DNA of 64,000 nt from Alphaproteobacteria bacterium (GTDB lineage: Bacteria > Pseudomonadota > Alphaproteobacteria > Sphingomonadales > Emcibacteraceae). Both the position numbers and the translations under genes were made by a program. Shown piece after piece: positions 54,886-64,000 of this stretch (position 1 is the stretch's first letter; each line of letters opens with the position of its first letter). The stretch is from positions 1 to 64,000 of the forward strand of contig JAADFR010000008.1 in NCBI GenBank assembly GCA_013152755.1. The letters run 5' to 3'. The notes beneath the pieces are model-generated. The model was not told the origin of the DNA. It was given only the letters and a program-made list of their open reading frames with translations, and did not search any database.

Positions 54886-56619
54886 ATGCAGAAAACAGGC
54901 GCATGGTTGCTGAAAACCGCTTTGGAGGCTCTGGGCGTTCGCCATACTTTCGGCATTCCCGGTGTTCATACCACTGAAATCTATGATGAACTGAACAAGT
55001 CTAATCAGATCAGGCCCATGCTGGTCACCCATGAGGGCGGGGCGTCCTTTATGGCCGATGCGGTTAGCCGGACCTCGGACCATATCGGGGTTCTGGTGGT
55101 GGTGCCGGCGGCCGGACTGACCCATGCCATGAGCGGCATTGGCGAGGCCTTTCTGGACGGGATTCCCATGCTGGTGATCTCCGGCGGCGTGCGCACCGAT
55201 ACGGATCATAAATATCAGCTGCATGATATGGATATGCAGGCCCTGATGGCACCGCTGACCAAAAAGACTTTCAAGGTGGAAAGCCATGAGGATGTGATGC
55301 CGATCCTGTTTGCGGCGTATGATTGCGCCATGACGGGGGAGCCAGGGCCGGTTTATGTGGAAATTCCGGTCAATATCCAGTTCACAAAAGGCAAGGTTTC
55401 GCAGATCCCGGAACCTGCCCCGTTAAAGCTTTGCACGAAACCTTTAGCCGCCGAAGATATTACCGCCGCCGCCGAAATTCTGCGGTCGGCCAAGCAGCCG
55501 GGACTATTTCTGGGCTGGGGGGCCATGAAGGCGCGGAACAGTGCGATCACCATAGCCGAGAGCCTGAATGCGCCGGTGGCGACCAGCCTTCAGGGGTTGG
55601 CGGCTTTTCCCCATGATCATCCGTTACATACGGGTATGGGATACGGCATTGCGGCGGTTCCGGCGGCGGAGGATGCCTTTGCCGATTGTGATGTGATCCT
55701 GGCCGTAGGGGTTCGGTTCGGCGAGATCGCCACGGGAAGCTATTCCCTGCCCATTCCGCAAAAAATAATTCATGTGGATATAAACCCCGATGCGCTCGGG
55801 GCCAATTACGACGCCGAACTTGTCATAGAGGGTGATGCGACAGAGGTTCTTGCCGCCTTGGCGGATCGTCTGGGTCCAACTGAAAGCTCAGGTGACAGCA
55901 ACGGCATAGCGGCCCTGATTGCGGATCGGAAGCAGAGCTATCTGGCCGAATGGCGGGACCATAAATCGGGGGACAGAGTTAATCCGGCGGCTTTTTTTGC
56001 CGGTTTGGACAGGGCCTTATCCGATGACGCCATTATTCTGACCGATGATGGCAATCATACTTTCCTGGCGGCGGAATTGATGCCGATCAGCGGGGACCGT
56101 CATTTTATATCGCCGACAGATTTCAATTGCATGGGCTATTGCGTACCGGCGGCCATCGCGGCCAAGCTGGAAAACCGTGAGAAACAGGTGGTTGGTATTG
56201 TGGGGGACGGTGCGTTCTTGATGACTGCCATGGAAATTCTGACCGCCACTGCTGATGACCTTGGCGTGGTTTATTTTATCTTTTCTGACGGCGAGTTGAG
56301 CCAGATCGCACAGGCCCAGCAGGTGCCCTACAGCCGCAAGGTCTGTACCGTCCTGCCCGCCCTGAAATATGAACCCTTTGCCCGGTCCGTGGGCGCGGCT
56401 TATGTGCATATTGCCACGGATAAGGATGTGGATCAGGCCATAGCGCAGGCCTTGGACTATGCGGAGAAGGGCCAGCCCGTGGTGGTCGAAGTGACCATAG
56501 ACTATAGCAAGAAAACCCGCTTTACCAAGGGGGCGTTAAAGGCCAATCTGGACCGGTTTGACTTTGCCACCAAGATGCGTTTCATTGGCCGCGCCCTGAC
56601 CCGTAAAGTCACGGGGTAA
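54886..56619 (+). CDS. thiamine pyrophosphate-binding (acetolactate synthase-like) enzyme
   Basis: HTFGIPGVHTTEIYDEL; THEGGASFMADA; TPP motif GDGAFLMTAMEILTATADDLGVVYFIFSDGE. Confidence 0.88.
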   Translation: MQKTGAWLLKTALEALGVRHTFGIPGVHTTEIYDELNKSNQIRPMLVTHEGGASFMADAVSRTSDHIGVLVVVPAAGLTHAMSGIGEAFLDGIPMLVISGGVRTDTDHKYQLHDMDMQALMAPLTKKTFKVESHEDVMPILFAAYDCAMTGEPGPVYVEIPVNIQFTKGKVSQIPEPAPLKLCTKPLAAEDITAAAEILRSAKQPGLFLGWGAMKARNSAITIAESLNAPVATSLQGLAAFPHDHPLHTGMGYGIAAVPAAEDAFADCDVILAVGVRFGEIATGSYSLPIPQKIIHVDINPDALGANYDAELVIEGDATEVLAALADRLGPTESSGDSNGIAALIADRKQSYLAEWRDHKSGDRVNPAAFFAGLDRALSDDAIILTDDGNHTFLAAELMPISGDRHFISPTDFNCMGYCVPAAIAAKLENREKQVVGIVGDGAFLMTAMEILTATADDLGVVYFIFSDGELSQIAQAQQVPYSRKVCTVLPALKYEPFARSVGAAYVHIATDKDVDQAIAQALDYAEKGQPVVVEVTIDYSKKTRFTKGALKANLDRFDFATKMRFIGRALTRKVTG

Positions 56620-56621
56620 TC

Positions 56622-57404
56622 ATGATAACCGCTGAATTGGTGATGTCACTTGGCCGGGATGATTTCTTTCAGCAATTCAACCGGGCTTTGGGCAGGATAC
56701 TACCCGTGGACCATATTACCCTATTTTCATATGATCATGACTTCATTCCCCGTTTCATTGCCGGGGCCAGCCGGGGCGAAAGGAGCATCACGTCCAGATT
56801 GGGCAAGTTGTATGAAACGTCCCTTTATTACCACCACGATCCGAACCTGAAGTGGATTGGCAAAAGAAATAAAGACAAGAGCATTCCACTTTTGCAATTG
56901 CTCCACGCCAAGGATATCAGCAATGCCTCTTACAGAAAAAATATTTATGAGGATAATGGCTTGCTGGATCGATTGTCGCTTATAGACCATGACCATCAGA
57001 GATGGTTTGTGTTTAACCTTTACCGGGATGTGGAAAGCGGTTATTTCAGCGATGATGAGGTCAATATTATTCAGGATCAGGCGGATTTGATCGCCGCGCT
57101 GGTCAAACGGCATCTGTCTTTTAGCCCTGCGATTGGGTGGGATATAAAAACGATTCCGCCGATCGAAAAGCTGGAAAATATTGTGGCGGGTCTTGGTGGG
57201 AACCTCAGCAAGCGGGAGATTGAGGTCTGTGCCCGTGCCATGCAGGGCCTTACCCGTGAGGCCATTTCGTTGGATCTGTCGATTAAACAGCCCACTGTCG
57301 CGACCTTTATGAGCCGGGCCTATGCCAAGCTTGATATCTCAAGCCTGAATGAATTATTCGCCCTGTGCCTTGCCCGGACCAGCCAAATAATACACGGATC
57401 CTAG
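56622..57404 (+). CDS. LuxR family transcriptional regulator
   Basis: C-terminal HTH: GNLSKREIEVCARAMQGLTREAISLDLSIKQPTVATFMSRAYAKLDISSLNELFALC. Confidence 0.88.
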   Translation: MITAELVMSLGRDDFFQQFNRALGRILPVDHITLFSYDHDFIPRFIAGASRGERSITSRLGKLYETSLYYHHDPNLKWIGKRNKDKSIPLLQLLHAKDISNASYRKNIYEDNGLLDRLSLIDHDHQRWFVFNLYRDVESGYFSDDEVNIIQDQADLIAALVKRHLSFSPAIGWDIKTIPPIEKLENIVAGLGGNLSKREIEVCARAMQGLTREAISLDLSIKQPTVATFMSRAYAKLDISSLNELFALCLARTSQIIHGS

Positions 57405-57485
57405 TGTCATCCAACAGGATGATAGATTATTATTTATTTTACTGATTAAATAATAACCTTAAGAGAAATAAGGAGGTCGCAAAGA

Positions 57486-58349
57486 ATGTATATGTCATTG
57501 CCGGATAAATTATGTCGTGCCATAACGGCGGAGGAAATTGCCGCATATGAGGCGAACGGCGCCCATATATTGCGCGGGGTTCTGCCCATGGAATGGATCG
57601 AGGTCATGCGGGAGGCCGTGGAGCGCATACTCACCAATCCGGGCAGTGCGTCACTGGAATATACCCCCAAGGGCAAACCGGGGCGTTATTACGGTGACTT
57701 TTTTATCTGGCGCCGCGATCCGGCCTTTGAGGCCTTTATGAAACAGTCGCCCATGCCGGAGATTGCGGCACAGGTTATGGACGCCACCTGCCTGAATTTC
57801 TTTTACGATCAGTTGCTGGTCAAGGAGCCTAATACGGCGGAGCCGACCCCATGGCATCAGGATTTATCCTATTGGCCGGTGCGCGGTAATCAGATTATAT
57901 CCATCTGGGCCCCTTTTGATCCGGCGGATGAGGAAAGCGGGGTCGTGGTCTATGTGAAAGGCTCCCATAAATTGGGTAAACTCTATGCGCCCAGCACCTT
58001 TGGCGATAAAAGTGGCTTTGCAGACATATACGCCAAGGGGGGGCTTGAACCTTTGCCGGATATTGAGGCCCATCGGGATGATTATGAAATATTATCGTGG
58101 GAGATGGCGCCGGGGGATGTGTTGATCCATCATCCATTGACCCTGCATTATGCGTCCGGCAACAGATCAGCCACAGGTCGCCGCCGGGGGCTGGCCCTGC
58201 GCTATCTGGGCGATGATGCCACCTTTGACAGCCGTCCGGGAACCTTTCTGGAAAATAAAAAAGTCATGGATACGGTGCCGCCCATTACCCTGAAAGACGG
58301 GGAGCCTTTTTCCGGTGATCTGTTTCCCCGCGTCTGGCCCAGAGAATAG
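57486..58349 (+). CDS. phytanoyl-CoA dioxygenase family protein
   Basis: WHQDLSYWPVRGNQIISIWAPFDPADEESGVVVYVKGSHK; HHPLTLHYASGNRS (HxD...H Fe(II) site). Confidence 0.9.
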   Translation: MYMSLPDKLCRAITAEEIAAYEANGAHILRGVLPMEWIEVMREAVERILTNPGSASLEYTPKGKPGRYYGDFFIWRRDPAFEAFMKQSPMPEIAAQVMDATCLNFFYDQLLVKEPNTAEPTPWHQDLSYWPVRGNQIISIWAPFDPADEESGVVVYVKGSHKLGKLYAPSTFGDKSGFADIYAKGGLEPLPDIEAHRDDYEILSWEMAPGDVLIHHPLTLHYASGNRSATGRRRGLALRYLGDDATFDSRPGTFLENKKVMDTVPPITLKDGEPFSGDLFPRVWPRE

Positions 58350-58437
58350 GGGCATCACCGAAAAAAATATAGATTGGCCCTGACCGTTGGCTTCAAATAT
58401 TGTATAGTTTTGATCAAACGAAATTCAGGCGAGGGCT

Positions 58438-60243
58438 ATGGGGCAACAAAAAACGGCGGACATTATACTGAAAGAGGTTTTCGGTTATGGTGAGTTCCGC
58501 GACAGACAGGCCGAGATTATCAATGATCTGATGGCGGGCCGAAATATCCTGACTGTGATGCCCACCGGGGCCGGAAAATCCCTGTGTTTTCAGATTCCGG
58601 CTCTGCTGTTCGATGGCTTGACCATTGTGATCTCGCCGTTGATTTCCCTGATGCAAAATCAGGTTGAGGCTCTTAAACTTTTAGGCATTCCGGCGGCAAC
58701 GCTCAATTCCGGCAACAGTTCGGCGGAAAATCGGGACATCTGGCACAATATGCAGGACGGCAGTCTGAAGCTGCTCTATATATCACCGGAAAAATTAATG
58801 TCCGAACGGATGCTGGAGGCGGTACAGGGCCTGACGGTCAGCCTCTTTGCCATTGATGAGGCCCATTGCATTTCCCAATGGGGCGCGGCCTTCCGCCCGG
58901 AATATGAGGCATTAGGGCAGCTTCACAAACGTTTTCCCCATATCCCGATTATTGCCCTGACCGCCACGGCGGATCAGGCAACACGTGACCAGATTTGTGA
59001 AAAGATATTTTCAAATGAGGTTAAAACCTATCTCACCGGCTTTGACCGCCCCAATATCAGCCTGAATGTGGAGATCAAGAACGGCTGGAAGCAACAGCTG
59101 TTGCGGTTCCTGAAAAACCGTTCGCCGCAAAATGGCATTGTCTATTGCCTGTCGCGCAAAAAGACCGAAGAAGCGGCACGTCTGCTTCAGGAAAAGGGCC
59201 ATAACGCCCTGACCTATCATGCGGGTATGATGGCGGAACAGCGGGCGGAAAACCTTAACCGTTTTATGGCTGAACCGGACCTGATTATGGTGGCCACCAT
59301 TGCCTTCGGCATGGGAATTGACAAGGCCGATATCCGGTTTGTTTTTCACACCGACCTTCCGGCTTCACCCGAAGCCTATTATCAGGAAATTGGCCGGGCG
59401 GGGCGGGACGGGAAGCCTGCTGAGGCTCATATGCTGTATGGTATGGACGACATTCGTATGCGCCGCATGTTCATTGATCAGGAGGATGCGGCAGAAGATC
59501 ACCGCCGTCGGGGTCATCAGCGCCTGAATGCCCTGCTTGCTTACGCGGAGGCCCCGGAATGCCGGCGCCTTTCCCTGCTGCGCTATTTTGGGGATGAGCC
59601 GGATTATGAACGATGCGGAAATTGTGATTTATGTGATAATCCCAGAGAAACCATAGAGGCCACCGAAATCGGCCAGAAAATTCTCTCCGCCATCTATCGG
59701 ACGGGTCAGAGTTTTGGTTTGGGCCATATCGTGGATATTCTCACCGGCAAGGAAACGGACCGGATTCGTCAGCGCGGGGACGATCAGCTCCCGACTTTTG
59801 GTATTGGTAAAGACCTTGGCATCAATGACTGGAAATCCATTGCCCGGCAATTGATGGCCCGGGGCTTTGTCCTTTCAGATATGGAATTCGGGTCATTGAA
59901 AATAACCGATGAGGGCTTCAGGCTTCTGAAAGGGCAAACCGACTTTCGCTATCGGCCTGATGCCATTGTCCGAAAAACGGCGACGCGCAAGAGCAAAAAA
60001 ACCGCACCGGACCTGCCCCAAGAGGATGATGACCTCTTTCAGGCGTTAAAAGCCTTTCGCAAAGAGCTTGCTGCCGCGCGCGGCGTTCCCGCCTATATTA
60101 TATTCTCTGACAAGAGCCTGATTGATATGGCCATATGCCGCCCGCAAACGTTGGACCAATTCGGCGAGATATATGGTGTCGGGGCGGGCAAGAAAAAAGA
60201 ATTTGGCGAGAGGTTTATTACCTTTATAGCCGTGAAAAGATAA
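58438..60243 (+). CDS. recQ: ATP-dependent DNA helicase RecQ
   Basis: MPTGAGKSLCFQIPALL; DEAHCISQWGAAFRPEY; QEIGRAGRDG; Zn ligands CRRLSLLRYFGD..CGNCDLC; HRDC-like C-terminus. Confidence 0.96.
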   Translation: MGQQKTADIILKEVFGYGEFRDRQAEIINDLMAGRNILTVMPTGAGKSLCFQIPALLFDGLTIVISPLISLMQNQVEALKLLGIPAATLNSGNSSAENRDIWHNMQDGSLKLLYISPEKLMSERMLEAVQGLTVSLFAIDEAHCISQWGAAFRPEYEALGQLHKRFPHIPIIALTATADQATRDQICEKIFSNEVKTYLTGFDRPNISLNVEIKNGWKQQLLRFLKNRSPQNGIVYCLSRKKTEEAARLLQEKGHNALTYHAGMMAEQRAENLNRFMAEPDLIMVATIAFGMGIDKADIRFVFHTDLPASPEAYYQEIGRAGRDGKPAEAHMLYGMDDIRMRRMFIDQEDAAEDHRRRGHQRLNALLAYAEAPECRRLSLLRYFGDEPDYERCGNCDLCDNPRETIEATEIGQKILSAIYRTGQSFGLGHIVDILTGKETDRIRQRGDDQLPTFGIGKDLGINDWKSIARQLMARGFVLSDMEFGSLKITDEGFRLLKGQTDFRYRPDAIVRKTATRKSKKTAPDLPQEDDDLFQALKAFRKELAAARGVPAYIIFSDKSLIDMAICRPQTLDQFGEIYGVGAGKKKEFGERFITFIAVKR

Positions 60244-60340
60244 CTTCAACCAAATGGTAAAAAAAATAGCAATTAAGGATGTTATATGTTAAAGTTATTC
60301 TAATATAGGGGTTAAATAATTTTAATATATAGGCTTTAAG

Positions 60341-60823
60341 TTGCTAACTGACGGTATTTTAACAGATAATTTCAGCATTGATGATTTTCCCAACCCCATT
60401 TTGAAAGATATTTATCAATATTGGCTGGATATGAAGGGCGCGAGAGATATGCCTTGCAGGCGTGATCTGCACCCGGCGGATATTGTAAGATTATTGCCGT
60501 ATGTATGCCTTATAGACGTCAAGCATGATGTCAAAAGATATAAAATGCGATTAATCGGGACGGAAACCGTAAAGGCTCTGGGAAAAGAGATTACGGGAAA
60601 ATATCTTGATGAAATTCCTGAAATTGAACAGCACCTCAAGAACAGATATGAGTGGATTGTGCGGGAAAGACGCCCTTATTTGGTTTCGGATAAACTACGC
60701 TGGTCACAAAAATCATTTTTGAATTTCTGTTCTATCGGACTGCCCTTGTCTGAAAAGGGTCAGGATGTTGATATTATCATGTATGGTTCATATTATCAGT
60801 TTCCCTCATCAGTAATGAACTGA
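60341..60823 (+). CDS. PAS domain-containing protein (PAS_5-like); apparent TTG start
   Basis: YWLDMKGARDMPCRRDLHPADIVRLLPYVCLIDV...RYKMRLIGTETVKALGKEITGKYLDEI. Confidence 0.78.
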   Translation: MLTDGILTDNFSIDDFPNPILKDIYQYWLDMKGARDMPCRRDLHPADIVRLLPYVCLIDVKHDVKRYKMRLIGTETVKALGKEITGKYLDEIPEIEQHLKNRYEWIVRERRPYLVSDKLRWSQKSFLNFCSIGLPLSEKGQDVDIIMYGSYYQFPSSVMN

Positions 60824-60947
60824 TTTATCATTTTTTCACATTGCATATTGTGGAAAAGATAATTGATGATGATTTTTCACTTTCCCTTAAATAATCTTTG
60901 CGATAAAAGGGTAAGACTATTTATCAAGATAACCATCAGGTGACATT

Positions 60948-61235
60948 ATGACGGCCCGTATTTATTGCCCTACCAAAAATGCCATGCAATCTGGCCTGAA
61001 GAACACACATGAGTGGGTTTTGGAATATGAGGCGGCGCAGGGCAAAAGCCTTGATCCCTTGATGGGCTGGACTGGTACATCAGATATGGCAGGTCAAATC
61101 AAATTGAAATTTGCCTCACGGGAAGAGGCCATATCTTATGCCAAGCGGGCTGGTATCTCTTACGAAGTGATTGAACCAAAAGCACGGAAGGTAAGATTAA
61201 GATCTTACGCCGATGTTTTTGCTTATCATGGATAA
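60948..61235 (+). CDS. ETC complex I subunit (NDUFS4-like accessory subunit)
   Basis: ARIYCPTKNAMQSGLKNTHEWVLEYE...PLMGWTGTSDMAGQIKLKFASREEAISYAKRAGISYEV. Confidence 0.92.
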   Translation: MTARIYCPTKNAMQSGLKNTHEWVLEYEAAQGKSLDPLMGWTGTSDMAGQIKLKFASREEAISYAKRAGISYEVIEPKARKVRLRSYADVFAYHG

Positions 61236-61258
61236 TTCATGTCAATATACACATATGT

Positions 61259-61335
<77 letters not shown>

Positions 61336-61569
61336 ATTCCGTACAAAACCGGGAACTTCTTTATTTAGGGCTTTATCTGCTTGTACAGCACTAGCCAGAG
61401 CGGCCTTTGGCCCGGTAATTCTGATCTGATTCTTATCAACATCAATATGGCTTATTTTCAACCTCATATATTTCTTGCGGAACGCTTTTAAGTATTTTCC
61501 GTCATTGCCGGGGCAAGAAGTTTTATGGCAGTATGGGCAAGAATATTTCTTCTTAGGAACCATACCCAT
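61336..61569 (-). pseudogene. putative site-specific recombinase C-terminal remnant reading into the tRNA-Arg gene
   Basis: Minus ORF ...RLKISHIDVDKNQIRITGPKAALASAVQADKALNKEVPGFVRNW-CARQDSNLWPTD; the final residues are the antisense of the tRNA. Confidence 0.5.
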
Positions 61570-61610
61570 AGGAAAAATTGAAAAGAATGAGTATAATCAG
61601 CATGCCAGAG

Positions 61611-63176
61611 CACCCCGTATTTATAGACGGCCATTTGATGGTGGTATGCGGTAAAATGGATCATTTGAATAATAAAATCAAGGACTTGCCTGCGGTAGTT
61701 TTTGCCATACTTCTGTTCTTTTTTCAGATGCCGGTATGGGCTGATGATATTCCCCCCACCGTTACCGTTAAAACGCAGTATGGCATGTTAAGCGGCATCG
61801 TTGAAGAAGGGGCCCTGCATTTTCGGGCTATCCCCTATGCCTTGCCGCCCGTGGGTGAGAGGCGCTGGCAGCCGCCAGAGCCACCTCTGCCGTGGACAGG
61901 GGTGAAGTTGGCGACTGGTTTCGGCCCGAATTGTCCACAGCGGCAGGGTGGCGGCGTTACCAGTGAAGATTGCCTTACCCTGAATATAGCCACCCCGTCA
62001 CATATATCCCGCAGCGGCAAATTGCCGGTTTTGGTCTGGATACATGGCGGCGGGCTTGTGGCGGGGAGTGGGTCGTCACCCATTTTCAGCAATCGGGTCT
62101 GGACCGCAGAGAATATAATTTTCGTTTCCCTGAATTATCGGTTGGGGGCCTTGGGGTTTTTTGCTCATCCGGCATTGGACCAGCCTCAGGGGGTAAATTA
62201 TGGCCTGATGGATATGATTGCTGCCCTGAAATGGGTAAATAAAAATATTGAGGCCTTTGGCGGTGACCGGGACCGGATTACCATCATGGGCCTGTCTGCG
62301 GGCGGGATGGCGGTTCAATTGCTGATGGTTAGCCCCGAGGCAAAGGGATTGTTTAGCGCCGCTATATCACAAAGCGGTTACGGTACATGGCCCAAGCCCC
62401 GCATAAAGTCAGTGGTTAAATTAACAGGCTCCCCCAGGGCAGAGGGAATAGCCGCCGGCATTGTGGCCAGAGCCCTGAACGAACCGTCGCAAAGCCCCAT
62501 AACGAGAGAAGGGCTGTTGGCAATCCCGGCATCCCGGCTGGTTAATGCGGTTCAGGGTTTTCATCTTCCGATCGTGGACGGGATCACTTTGCCGGAGGAA
62601 ACCGCTATTTTATTTCACCGGGGACAGCAACATGCTGTTCCCTTTGTCAGTGGCGGCAATAGCTATGACGGTAGTGTCTTTGCGCTGTCGCTCTTGTCTC
62701 TGGATTCTGTAATGGCGCGTTTGGGCAACCGCCAGCAAGAGGTGCGGGATCTATATAAAGAGGATTTTGAGGTTAGCGATTTTCAGGGGACCAGCCGCCT
62801 GTTCGGGGACATGCGCTATATATTCTCCAGCTATTATATGACCCGCCAAATGGCGAAAGTTGGCCAACCCGGGTATCTGTATTTATATGATTATAATGCT
62901 GAGAAACAGCCGGACTGGCTTGGTGCGTCTCATGGCTCAGCGGCGATTAATCTCTTTAACAGCCATGATAAGACCACCGCGAAAATGCGCCGTTACTGGA
63001 TTAACTTTATCAAAACGGGCCATCCTTATGGTGAGGGCCTACCGCTCTGGCCAAGGCAAGAGGATGGACAAAACCGCTGGATGATATTTCGGGATAAAGC
63101 TGTGATTGAGAATGATATATTGCAGCGAAAAATGGATGTTTTGCAGGATATATATCTGAAACGGGTTTCCAATTAG
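61611..63176 (+). CDS. carboxylesterase family protein (type B), secreted
   Basis: Hydrophobic N-terminal signal; FRAIPYALPPVGERRWQPP; EDCLTLNIATP; VWIHGGGLVAGSGS; nucleophile elbow GLSAGGMA. Exact start uncertain. Confidence 0.9.
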   Translation, partial: HPVFIDGHLMVVCGKMDHLNNKIKDLPAVVFAILLFFFQMPVWADDIPPTVTVKTQYGMLSGIVEEGALHFRAIPYALPPVGERRWQPPEPPLPWTGVKLATGFGPNCPQRQGGGVTSEDCLTLNIATPSHISRSGKLPVLVWIHGGGLVAGSGSSPIFSNRVWTAENIIFVSLNYRLGALGFFAHPALDQPQGVNYGLMDMIAALKWVNKNIEAFGGDRDRITIMGLSAGGMAVQLLMVSPEAKGLFSAAISQSGYGTWPKPRIKSVVKLTGSPRAEGIAAGIVARALNEPSQSPITREGLLAIPASRLVNAVQGFHLPIVDGITLPEETAILFHRGQQHAVPFVSGGNSYDGSVFALSLLSLDSVMARLGNRQQEVRDLYKEDFEVSDFQGTSRLFGDMRYIFSSYYMTRQMAKVGQPGYLYLYDYNAEKQPDWLGASHGSAAINLFNSHDKTTAKMRRYWINFIKTGHPYGEGLPLWPRQEDGQNRWMIFRDKAVIENDILQRKMDVLQDIYLKRVSN

Positions 63177-63211
63177 GCATTTGCGTAAAAATAAGACATA
63201 AATAGCATCAT

Positions 63212-63391
63212 ATGAAAAATCGGATTTTACGGCATAGCAAGTTCAAGATTAACCGATTGTATAATAACAGTTATTTCTTTCTGTTCGAGGTAAAGAATGG
63301 CAAGATAATTGAGGCCGTAGAGGATATGGATGCTTCCCTTACCCAATGCGTTCTCTTTGATCAGAATATCGTTCCACGCGACTCAGTATAA
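63212..63391 (+). pseudogene. C-terminal fragment resembling a SnoaL/NTF2-like protein
   Basis: MKNRILRHSKFKINRLYNNSYFFLFEVKNGKIIEAVEDMDASLTQCVLFDQNIVPRDSV; only the last strands of the fold are present. Confidence 0.45.
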
Positions 63392-63765
63392 GAGGGCGTC
63401 CACAGTTAAATCCACACATCGGGCCCGTCACAAAGACCCGCTTCATTGACAATTGTCACCGTAACCCTTATTTGTTTGTGGGGTGCGGTATGGCTGGTTC
63501 CGTTTCCAAAAAATTTAAAAACACAGTTTCCAATAGGCAGCCAACGATTTCGCTGCGGCGTAATATTTCAAAGTAGTGCCCTATAATACCATCTATAGGG
63601 ATTGCTGGCGTTTCAATAACAGCAATTCAACAATTCAGTAAAACAATTTACCGAGTGGTTTCAAAAGTTATTTGAACTGTGTTTCTGGAACAGTTCCTAA
63701 TTAGGGTATAAACATAAATTACATAAAATATTGTCACTACAGTGGCGGTTAAATCGAGGTGGGAA

Positions 63766-64000
63766 ATGACGAAAACAAAACCGATCCATATTAATTTCCT
63801 GGTGGCATTTCTGATTTTATTTTTGAGTTTACAGTCGTCAGTTACGACTGCTGCTGTGGGCAGCACTCCTCTTATTGTTTTTAGTAATTCCTGCCGCGCG
63901 GAAGTCCAAGCTGATTTTTCCGAGGCGGTTGCGCTGTTACATTCATTTGAATACGCGCAATCATCTAAAATTTTTGAAAATATCATTCAACGAGATCCGG
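63766..64000 (+). CDS. exported protein with TPR-like start (truncated by window end)
   Basis: MTKTKPIHINFLVAFLILFLSLQSSVTTAA... signal peptide then FSEAVALLHSFEYAQSSKIFENIIQRDP TPR-like helices. Confidence 0.6.
   Translation, partial: MTKTKPIHINFLVAFLILFLSLQSSVTTAAVGSTPLIVFSNSCRAEVQADFSEAVALLHSFEYAQSSKIFENIIQRDP

Noticed and set aside
63648-63986. 112-aa minus ORF at the window end
   Set aside because: Overlaps the start of a plus-strand signal-peptide/TPR-like gene; no recognisable domain.

Overview
Chromosomal housekeeping segment of an alphaproteobacterium (inferred from gene content and order). Main blocks: SDR / acyl-CoA dehydrogenase / histidine phosphatase / LysR; a CDP-alcohol phosphatidyltransferase plus MOP-type flippase pair; trigger factor-clpP-clpX-lon-HU; a complete nuoA-N complex I operon continuing into birA-coaX-rnj-mce-DUF1467; trpS; nfuA-like; tsaB-rimI-fur-plsC-miaB-phoH-ybeY-corC-lnt; pyrD; a TPP-enzyme/LuxR/PhyH group; recQ; an NDUFS4-like subunit; four tRNAs. 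I see no CRISPR array, prophage, intact transposon or obvious defence system. The points most worth a second look are: (1) an unannotated ~95-nt putative sRNA (38.94-39.04 kb) with an anti-Shine-Dalgarno CCTCCCT hairpin loop and a perfect terminator, whose promoter-like element (CTTGAW-N15-CCTAAATAT) matches the one upstream of lon, so an RpoH-type regulated 'cuckoo/suhB/ar14-like' RNA is plausible; (2) frameshifts splitting two core genes, lnt (4-bp GCAT tandem duplication that separates the catalytic Cys) and tig; (3) a recombinase C-terminal remnant abutting tRNA-Arg(TCT) with truncated genes nearby; (4) a 15-bp tandem repeat containing a perfect 20-bp palindrome between clpP and clpX. All product calls come from reading the translations; no database search was run.
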